Part shown: positions 1 through 5,837 of the stretch, in pieces
How positions within the stretch are numbered: position 1 is the first letter of the stretch
Layout of the letters: every line of letters begins with the position of its first letter
NCBI GenBank assembly: GCA_030150795.1
Contig: JASLFF010000813.1
Span: 1 to 5,837, forward strand
DNA length: 5,837 nucleotides
DNA from: Terriglobales bacterium
GTDB lineage: Bacteria; Acidobacteriota; Terriglobia; Terriglobales; Gp1-AA117
Reading direction: 5' to 3'
Notes under the pieces: model-generated
What the model saw: the letters and a program-made list of their open reading frames with translations, nothing else
Databases searched by the model: none
What the model was told of the DNA's origin: nothing
Program-made: the position numbers and the translations under genes

Positions 1-369
1 CTGCTCTTCCAGGCGCAACAGCTTCACCCGCAACAACGGTCCTCGCTCCAGATCGAACGGTCTACTCACCTCTTCCGCCGCTAACCTCTCCGCCTCTTCT
101 TGTGCCTGCTCACTACCAGTAGCAATCTCTATCTCCTCCACTTTCACCTGGAACTCTTCCGCGATTTCCTGCACCGGATTCCCGCGCTGGATCACAAACC
201 GCGTGCGTAGCACTTCATGGCGGCGCACCATCTCATTCAGCGCCTCCACCAGTGCCTCACGATTCAACTCTCCCCTCAGCCGCAGCTTGAACGGTATGTT
301 GTAAGCTGCGCTTCCCGGCGACAGCTGATCCAGAAACCACAACCGCTGCTGCGCATATGAAAGCGGCAA
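1..369 (-). other. Condensation domain C3, N-terminal part only (partial)
   Basis: The first 123 residues of a third condensation domain, so the assembly line continues beyond the window. C1 reads LPLSYAQQRLWFLDQL, followed by SAAYNIP, then C2 RHEVLRTRF, then PFDLERGPLLRVKLL. The HHxxxDG catalytic motif lies past position 1. The C1 wording is LCL-like and closely resembles C2 (SxxYNIP, NExVxRHEVLRT, PFDL.GPL.RVKLL), consistent with modules derived by duplication. The loop before PFDL (about 61-180) is again Glu/Ala-rich with a purine-rich coding strand. Confidence 0.92.
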
Positions 370-3300
370 TGGCTCTTCTCGAGGAGAGCGCCGGAATGGC
401 GGAACACTGGCAAAATTGGCTACCTGCTTCGCCTGATCAATCCGCTCGGCAAAACCTGCCACAGTCTGAGCTTCAAACAAGACGCGTAACGGCAGTTCCA
501 GATTAAACACCTGCCGCACTCGCGAGATGACCTGTGTGGCCAATAGAGAATGTCCGCCCATGGCAAAGAAGTTTTGGTTTGTACCGATGCGCTCTTTCTT
601 CAGAACATCGGCCCATATTCCGCACAAAAGTTCTTCCGTCAGTGTGCGCGGCTCCTGTGTTGTCTCCTCCTCTTCCGCTGGCTCCGGCAATCTTTTGCGG
701 TCGAGCTTACCGCCACCTGCCATGAATGGGAGGTCCGCCATTTCGACGAACACGCTGGGAACCATGTACTCCGGTAACTTTTCTTCCAGGAAACTTCTCA
801 GCTCAGCAGCCGCAGGGACCGGTTTCTCTTTTGCGACCACATAGGCCACCAGCCGTTTGCCGCGGAGTTTATCTTCACGAACAATTACAGCGACGTTGCT
901 GATTGATTCATGCTGCCGGAGCGCAGCCTCAATCTCTCCCAACTCAATTCGAAAGCCGCGCAACTTCACCTGGTCATCGCGGCGGCCCAGGAATTCCAAT
1001 GTTCCGTCCGCCAGCCACCTTCCCCAGTCACCCGTGCGGTACAAGCGTTCGCCAGTCCCGCTGAACGGGTCCGGGACAAACTTTTGCGCCGTTTGCCCCG
1101 CTGGTCCGGTGTAACACCGCGCAAGGCTTGCGCCGCCGATGTACAACTCTCCAATCACGCCCTGTGCCGCCACTTCCATCTCTTCACCCAGAACATAAAT
1201 CCGCGTATTTGCATTTGGTTTGCCAATCAGGAAGCGATGAGGGTTGGATAGCGATTCAGTATTGAGATCATCCTCATGAAGAGTGGCAGTGATGGTGGTT
1301 TCGGTGGGGCCGTATTCGTGGATGAATCGTGCCTGAGGAGCCGCGCGTTTCAGCAAGTCCCGCATTTCCGTTCGGGAAATGGTCTCTCCGCCGGTAATAA
1401 TCAGGCGCAGCGACTCCGTTAAGACGCTCTTGTTCTGCGAGGCATAAGACAGTAGTTCGCGGAGATAGCCTACGGGAATGCGCAAAGTGGTAACTTGCAT
1501 TTGCTCCATGGCCGCACACAACTGTGCCGGATCCAGCATCTGCTCTGGACGCGTGAACACAATGGCGCCGCCGGTGAGCAACGTTGAATACAAGCCGCCG
1601 CCAAAGGCATCAAAGCTGGGTGAAAGTATCTGCAGCGAACGATCATCTGTTCTCGATTGGTACCATTGAGCCAGGAACAACGAGCGGTTGACCATTGCGC
1701 CTTGACTTACAGCAACACCTTTCGGCCTTCCCGTTGAGCCGGAGGTAAAGATCATATAGAGAAGGTTGTCAGGACTTACATCGACCTCCAACACTTCTGC
1801 GCTGTGTCCGGCGATCATCTTGGATTCACGATCCAAATACACCAGCTTTGCTCGATTATCCGGCAGCCGATCTTGCAATCTGGTTTCTGTAAGCACTACC
1901 ACTGGTCCGGCATCTTCCAGCATGTATCCAAGCCGCTCCGCTGGATAGTCAGGGTCCAGCGGCACATATGTTGCGCCTGCGGCAATTACGGCGAAGAAAG
2001 CGACAATCAAATCCGCTCCCGGTTCCAGGCAGATTCCCACGGGCGTTTCCGGACCTACGCCAAGCTCGCGCAAATATCGTCCCAGCTGCCAGGCGCGTTT
2101 TGCCATGTCCCGATAGGTAATCGATCCTTCATGCCATATCACCGCATAGGCATCCGGTGTGCGCGCTGCCTGTTGCGCAAATAGTGTTGCAATGCTTCCT
2201 GTCCAGAACTTGCACTCCTCATCCGCACTCCACCGCTGTATCTGCCGACGTTCTGCCTCTCCCATCAGAGAGAGCTCGCTCAGAGGGCGGTCGAGATGGG
2301 TAACAAATTCAGCGAGCAATTGGTTCCAATGGCCCGCCATACGGACGATTGTTTCAGGCTCATACAAATCGACTGCATAAGTAATGCGGCCTTTCAAGCT
2401 GGGTCCGGTGTCATCAAGCATGAAACGTAACTCGGTTTTTGCCGCAGACTGCACTGGATCAAAACTTTGAAGTTCCAAGCCCGGCAGAGAAACTTTTTGC
2501 GTGGAAAAATTCTGGAGCACCAACGCCACCTGAAATAGAGGCATGCGTCCCAGATCGCGCTGAGGCTGCAGGTCTTCAATCAGTTTTTCAAAAGGCACAT
2601 CCTGGTAGCGATAAGCTTCAAGCGTCGTATGCCGCGCTTGACTCAACAGCTCCCGCGCGCTGCTGCTGCCCTGGATGTTCAACCGCAATACCAGCGTATT
2701 AACGAAGAAACCGATCAATCCTTCAGTTTCCGTGCGCGTCCGGTTTGCAATGCCGGTGCCTATGGCAATGTCATTTTGGCCACTGTAGCGCCACAGCAAC
2801 GTGTCTAATACCGCGAGCAGCACCATAAATACAGTGGAATTTTCGCTACGGGCCAGACTGCGCAGCTTGGCACTTTCTCGCTCCCCAATGTCCACAATGA
2901 CGTCCGCACCGGATTCACTTAGCACTGCAGGACGTGGCTTGTCAGTAGGAAGCTCAAGCGCGGCAACTTCCGCCAACTGCTTTCTCCAGTAACCCAACTG
3001 TTCTTCCAACACCTGGCCCTGCAACCAGCTCCGCTGCCACACGGCATAATCGGCATATTGGATCGCCACTTCTTTAAGGGGAGAACTGGCTTTTGTTGCA
3101 TATGCTTGATAGAGCAGGCTGAACTCACGCTGCAAAACGATCATTGACCAGCCATCACTCACGATGTGATGCATGGTTGCCAGCAGGACATGCTCGTTAC
3201 GGCTCATGCACAGCAACTTCACTCGCACCAGCGGCCCGTGAGCAAGATCAAAAGGTGTTTCAGCTTCTTTTCTGGCCTCAGCTTGGGCTTTATCGAGGCG

Positions 3301-5837
3301 ACTCTCCACGGGGAAATCACTCAGATCAACTTCCTTGATCACAAGCGGCATTTCCGCAGCAATTTTCTGCACTGCCCTCCCGTCCCGCGTTGGGAACACA
3401 GTGCGAAGCACTTCATGACGCTTCACGATCTCATTCAGGCTTTGTTTGAGCGCTTCTTTATCGAGGGTTCCTTTCAGCAAGTACCCAGCAGGGATGTTAT
3501 ATGTCGAGCTTCCCGGCTCCAGTTGATCAATAAACCACATCCGCTCCTGTGCGAATGACAGCGGCAAGCTCTGCTCCCGCGACACCTGCACCAGCCCCGG
3601 CATCTTCTCTCCGCGTCTTCCTACTTCTCCTGCTCCGTCCCCAGCTTCTCCTGCTTCTGCTGCTTCTCTCTGCTGCTGCTCCAGCGCCTCCGCAACCGCC
3701 TCTGCTACCCCGGCCACTGTCGGCCTCTCAAACATCCTCCTCAGCTCAATCTCCACTCCCAGCCCATCACTGATTCGCGCCACCACCTGCGTCGCCAGCA
3801 GCGAATGCCCTCCCAATTCAAAAAAGTTCTCGTTCATCCCCACTCTCTCCACCCCAAACGTCTTCGCCCAGATCTCCGCCACCGTCTCCTCGATCTCATT
3901 CCGCGGCCCTACATACTCCTCCGCCTTCCCGCGTCTCTCCATCCCCTCCAGCAACTTCACCACTCTCTCACGGTCTACTCTCCCTTCTTCTCCACGCCCA
4001 ATCTCCTCTACTTGCACAATCCTCCGCGGCACCATCTCCACCGGCAGCTTCCCCGCCACACGCTGCCTCATATCTTCTTCCTCTAGCTCATCCAGTTTTC
4101 TCTCTCCCTCCATTGTCACCACAGCTTCGATTCCCCATCCCTCTCCTCTTCCTCTATTCCGCAGCACCACCGCCGCTTCTTTCACTCCGTCCTCTTCCTC
4201 CAGTGCGGATTCCACTTCCCGCGCCTCCACTCGCATTCCTCCCGCTACCTTCATCCGCCCATCTTCTCTTCCCCAAAATTCCAGCGTCCCATCCCCTCTC
4301 CTCCATCCCAGGTCTCCCGTCCGATACATCCGCTTTCCACCTTCACCTGCATACGGGTCCAGAACAAATCCTGTGACGCTCTCTTCCCTTTCCCCTGCAT
4401 AGTTATCGACGACTCCCTCTCCTGCGATATAAATCTCTCCCAGCTCTCCTTCTCCCACTGCCTGCATCTCGCCATTCAACAGATACAGCCTCACTCCTCT
4501 CCCCACATGCTCCACCTTCACCACTCCTGCTCCCGTCTTCCCCCCCAGCCCATACATCAGGCAGGCCCCTCCAGCTTCGCTGTACCCATACACTCCATAC
4601 ATTCGCTGCGCGATATTCGCTCCCAGCTTCTCCTTCACCTGCTCCAAGAGCTCCAGCCTCTCCTCACACACCACTCGCCCGATCCCCTTCAACCCCCACG
4701 GAAATTCCTGCGCCACTGTCTCCAACTCCTCCGCTCCCGCCCACCACACCGTCACTGCTTCATCCCGCAACATCCGCGCCATCTTTCCGGGCACCATCTT
4801 CTTTCTTCCGCTTCCTCCAACACTCACCACACACGCGCCCCTCCCCAACCCTCGCATGATCTCTACTCGCCCCACTTCTCCTCGCCCCCAGTCCCCTACC
4901 GCTACACAATCCCCTCCACCTATCCCTAAATCTCCGACAAACCGCTCCTCTCCCAACTCACGCTCCCTCACCAACACTCCTACAGGCCTTCCCTGACCTC
5001 CGCTCACATACTCGATGTAACCTCCTTTTTTTCTCTCTTCCTTCTCGATCTCCAGTTCTTCCTCGCTTTCTCTCGCTACCTCACTCTTCAGTTCTTCCAC
5101 CCGTAACACCTCTACTCCGATCTCCTCCAGCTTCCTCCACGCTCCGCCGTTGCTGGTGATCACTATTCCGCTCTCACTTCCCTTCACCATCTTCTCCAGC
5201 CGCTCTTCCGGCTCATCCTTACTGAGCCACACCACCACTCCTCCGCACTTCAGCACTCCCAGCGTTATCACTATTCCCTCTCGCCAACTTCCCACCTGCA
5301 AACCCACACGAACCCCTCCACTCACTCCCTTCTTCCTCAGATATCTTCCCCACCGGTTCGCTTCTCGGTTCAACTCTCCATAACTCAGCTCTTCTCCATC
5401 CTCCACCACCGCCCGCGCTTCCGGACGCCTTCTCCCTTCTCCGGCCACCATCTCCACATAGCTCTTTCTCTCTTCCTCGCTTTCCCTTTCTCTTTCCGCT
5501 CCTCTCCAGCCCTCTTCCATCCTTCTCCGCTCTTCTTCTCCCAACAGAACCAGCCCTCCGATCGGCCGCTCCACATCCTCCACCACCTGCTCCAATACCC
5601 TCTTCCACTGCGCCACCATCCGCTCCACAGTCTCTCTATTGAACAGGTCCCGGCTGTACTCCAGCACTCCACCCAGTCCCTCGTCGCTCTCATGCACCAG
5701 CAGCATCAGATCGAACTTCGCCGTCACCTCTTCCTGCTGCTCGTTCATCGCCGATAGTTCCAGCCCAGGTAATTTCAATCTCCCTTCTCCTACTCCTTCC
5801 TCTCCTGCTCTTGCTACTTCTCCTACCTCTCTCTGCA
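1..5837 (-). CDS. Multimodular non-ribosomal peptide synthetase, internal fragment (C)-A-PCP-C-A-PCP-(C)
   Basis: A single minus-strand frame is open across the whole window: 1945 complete codons, read by hand with no stop. The gene enters at the high-coordinate edge and leaves at position 1, so no start, stop or ribosome binding site can be assigned. The product is a cytoplasmic assembly-line enzyme that activates amino acids, tethers them to carrier domains and condenses them into a peptide. Seen directly: two carrier signatures (GGHSLL at residues 675-680 and 1760-1765), one complete condensation domain with HHIVSDG (residues 889-895), a canonical adenylation domain (residues about 1205-1715) and a degenerate one (residues about 126-625). 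The two carrier serines are 1085 residues apart, as expected for one C-A-PCP module. The upstream third has a strongly purine-rich coding strand, unlike the rest. The peptide product cannot be predicted from this fragment. Confidence 0.97.
440..650 (-). other. Peptidyl carrier domain PCP2 (thiolation domain)
   Basis: A carrier domain of about 70 residues: TLTEELLCGIWADVL, then RIGTNQNFFAMGGHSLLATQ, then a helix ending LFEAQTVAGFAERID. The phosphopantetheine Ser is at 547-549 (residue 1763). It follows A2 directly and precedes C3, so it should carry the A2 substrate and hand the chain to the next condensation domain. The signature matches PCP1 except FFAMGG for FFELGG. No epimerase follows, since the next motif is that of a condensation domain 32 residues past TVAG. 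Confidence 0.95.
690..2220 (-). other. Adenylation domain A2, complete and canonical
   Basis: A full amino acid-activating domain of about 510 residues that should load PCP2. Motifs: A2 AGATYVPLDPDYPAERL; A3 TSGSTGRPKG (1717-1746, Lys present); A4 FDAFGGGLY; A5 YGPTETT (YGPTE at 1300-1314); A6 GELYIGGASLARCY, where Cys replaces the usual Gly of RGY; A7 YRTGDW (TGD at 1027-1035); A8 RGFRIELGEIEAAL; A9 LPEYMVP; A10 GGGKLDRKRLPEP with the catalytic Lys at 706-708. Aligning by eye to GrsA PheA gives the binding-pocket code D235 A236 G239 T278 I299 G301 E322 I330 T331 K517 (DAGTIGEITK). I do not recognise this code as a standard one. Asp235 and Lys517 point to an ordinary alpha-amino acid. T278 and I299 are shared with the Phe code, but Gly239 and Glu322 are not, so no substrate is assigned. 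Confidence 0.96.
2290..3567 (-). other. Condensation domain C2, complete, LCL-like
   Basis: A full condensation domain of about 425 residues that would join the PCP1-bound donor to the PCP2-bound amino acid. Motifs in order: C1 LPLSFAQERMWFIDQL (from 3567), C2 RHEVLRTVF (about 3396-3420), PFDLAHGPLVRVKLL, C3 HHIVSDGWSM (HH at 3166-3171, Asp at 3154-3156, all catalytic residues present), C4 YSGQNDIAIGTGIANR, C5 IGFFVNTLVLR, C6 AYRYQDVPFEKL and C7 RDLGRMPLFQVAL. The C1 and C3 wording fits the LCL subtype, which takes an L-configured donor; this is inference from motifs, and it agrees with the lack of an epimerase domain after PCP1. Codon use is ordinary here, with Arg as CGN and Gly as GGC or GGT among others, unlike the region upstream. 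Confidence 0.95.
3568..3690 (-). other. Low-complexity PCP1-C2 linker
   Basis: Between the last PCP1 helix and the first C2 motif lies a stretch dominated by Ala, Glu, Gly and Gln, including QQQREAAEAGEAGDGAGEVG. From the TVAG of the carrier to the LPLS of the condensation domain it is 51 residues, against 32 at the equivalent PCP2-C3 junction, so about 19 residues are extra. It marks the end of the purine-rich coding strand, with nearly every codon of GAR, GCN or GGR type. It probably acts as a flexible tether between modules. Confidence 0.75.
3690..3918 (-). other. Peptidyl carrier domain PCP1 (thiolation domain)
   Basis: A near-consensus carrier domain of about 75 residues. It opens with NEIEETVAEIWAKTFG and contains NENFFELGGHSLLATQVV, where the Ser at 3802-3804 (residue 678) is the expected 4'-phosphopantetheine attachment site. 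It closes with LRRMFERPTVAGVAEAV. A phosphopantetheinyl transferase encoded elsewhere would activate it. Its core residues are well conserved although it sits in the purine-rich region and directly follows the degenerate A1, which suggests that selection has kept the carrier function. It may be loaded by another adenylation domain in trans, or may only relay the chain. Confidence 0.95.
3961..5460 (-). other. Adenylation-like domain A1, degenerate core motifs, probably inactive
   Basis: Position between C1 and PCP1, length (about 500 residues) and residual motifs identify an AMP-binding adenylation domain, which normally makes aminoacyl-AMP and loads the carrier. Recognisable: LSYGELNREANRWGRYL near the start, A2-like LGVLKCGGVVVWLS, A6-like GEIYIAGEGV, A7 YRTGD (4312-4326) and GTLEFWGRED. 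The catalytic signatures are eroded. A3, normally SGSTGxPKG, reads SGGQGRPVG (4978-5004), losing the Ser-Thr and the Lys. A5, normally YGPTE, reads YGYSE (4576-4590). A9 reads LPVEMVP instead of LPxYMxP. A10 reads EEGRVDRER with Arg at 3979-3981 where the active-site Lys (GrsA Lys517) should be. Aligning back from the A4 end puts Gly where Asp235 should be, though an Asp lies four residues upstream, so that loss is less certain. Loss of both the A3 and A10 lysines argues against normal adenylation. A divergent but functional AMP-binding enzyme remains possible. Codons are mostly GAR, GGR, AGR and AAR. Confidence 0.85.
5560..5837 (-). other. Condensation domain C1, C-terminal tail only (partial)
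   Basis: The first 90 or so residues match the end of a condensation domain, past the catalytic HHxxxDG and past the C7 motif, which would both lie outside the window. Recognisable pieces are LPGLELS, then TAKFDLMLLVHE, then LEYSRDLFNRETVERM, which correspond to the usual 'fDLtl..e..gl.g.leYstdLFd..ti.r' tail. The N-terminal 18 residues are a Glu/Gly/Ala-rich loop. Condensation domains form the peptide bond between the upstream carrier-bound chain and the downstream aminoacyl carrier. Whether this one is catalytically intact cannot be judged here. The coding strand is already in the purine-rich regime. Confidence 0.85.

Larger units (their letters stand above)
3600..5837. other. Strand-asymmetric block: pyrimidine-rich plus strand, purine-rich coding strand
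   Basis: The plus strand in this block is dominated by C and T. For example, 5461-5520 holds only 6 purines in 60 bases, and 5401-5460 has 16, while 2401-2460, outside the block, has 30. Pure pyrimidine runs include 5021-5046 (26 bases) and 4138-4155 (18 bases). The bias reaches synonymous choice: Arg is mostly AGA or AGG and Gly mostly GGA or GGG here, against mostly CGN and GGC or GGT in 400-3500. The bias covers C1, A1, PCP1 and the linker, and ends at the start of C2. Confidence 0.85.

Noticed and set aside
527..2380. Many short plus-strand open stretches between 527 and 2380
   Set aside because: All lie opposite canonical A2 and PCP2 motifs in the minus-strand frame and have no domain or ribosome binding site support.
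3601..3720. Short CTT/CTG/CTC-type repeats resembling a microsatellite or CRISPR-like repeat
   Set aside because: There is no regular repeat unit or spacer structure. The pattern comes from GAR, GCN and CAG codons in the linker.
3549..4929. Several open stretches on the plus strand (3549-3773, 3805-4086, 4113-4376, 4507-4929) giving Pro/Leu/His/Ser-rich proteins
   Set aside because: They are antisense to the NRPS frame. Their composition is the direct complement of purine-rich codons and they show no recognisable domain. The lack of stops follows from the pyrimidine-rich plus strand.
5219..5693. Two minus-strand open stretches (5219-5608 and 5385-5693) rich in Gly, Arg, Glu and Trp
   Set aside because: They are out of frame with the NRPS and overlap the start of A1. 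The in-frame reading gives recognisable motifs (LSYGELNREANRWGRYL, LEYSRDLF), while these give only low-complexity sequence.
3961..5837. Interpretation of the upstream block as a pseudogene
   Set aside because: No stop or frameshift was found in 620 or so codons, and the carrier domain within it is near consensus. Degeneration is confined to A1 motifs, so a pseudogene call for the gene is not supported.
1..5837. Promoters, terminators, insertion sequences, attachment sites or RNA genes
   Set aside because: The window is continuous coding sequence. No intergenic space, terminal inverted repeats or tRNA-like folds were seen.

Overview
The window lies entirely inside one very large gene on the minus strand: a modular non-ribosomal peptide synthetase (NRPS). 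On the minus strand, one frame (codons ending at positions 5835, 5832 and so on down to 1) is open for all 1945 codons, with no in-frame stop. Neither the start nor the stop codon is in the window, so the gene is partial at both ends. No second gene, RNA gene, mobile element, CRISPR array, promoter or terminator could be supported.

In translation order (from high to low coordinates) the domains are: the C-terminal tail of a condensation domain (C1, 5837-5560); an adenylation-like domain (A1, about 5460-3961); a carrier domain (PCP1, about 3918-3690); a low-complexity linker; a complete condensation domain (C2, 3567-about 2290); a complete adenylation domain (A2, about 2220-690); a second carrier domain (PCP2, about 650-440); and the N-terminal third of a third condensation domain (C3, 369-1). 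The order is (C)-A-PCP / C-A-PCP / (C). These are internal elongation modules, with no epimerase, methyltransferase or thioesterase in view. In the standard scheme A loads an amino acid onto the PCP phosphopantetheine arm, and each C domain joins the upstream peptide to it.

Two things stand out. First, A1 is badly degenerate in its core motifs (A3 phosphate loop, A5, A9 and the A10 lysine), although its frame is open, its length is normal and the adjacent PCP1 is near consensus. A2 is canonical throughout. Second, the upstream part of the gene (about 3600-5837) has a strong strand-asymmetric composition. Its coding strand is very purine-rich, with Glu, Gly, Arg and Lys encoded by GAR, GGR, AGR and AAR codons. 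From about 3567 downward composition is ordinary until parts of C3. The change falls at the PCP1-C2 junction, a plausible module boundary for recombination.

The host is a bacterium with moderately high GC, by eye in the mid to upper 50s percent. The C, A and PCP sequences have the general look of soil or cyanobacterial-type multimodular NRPSs, and an acidobacterial or similar source is possible, but the sequence alone does not fix the taxon.
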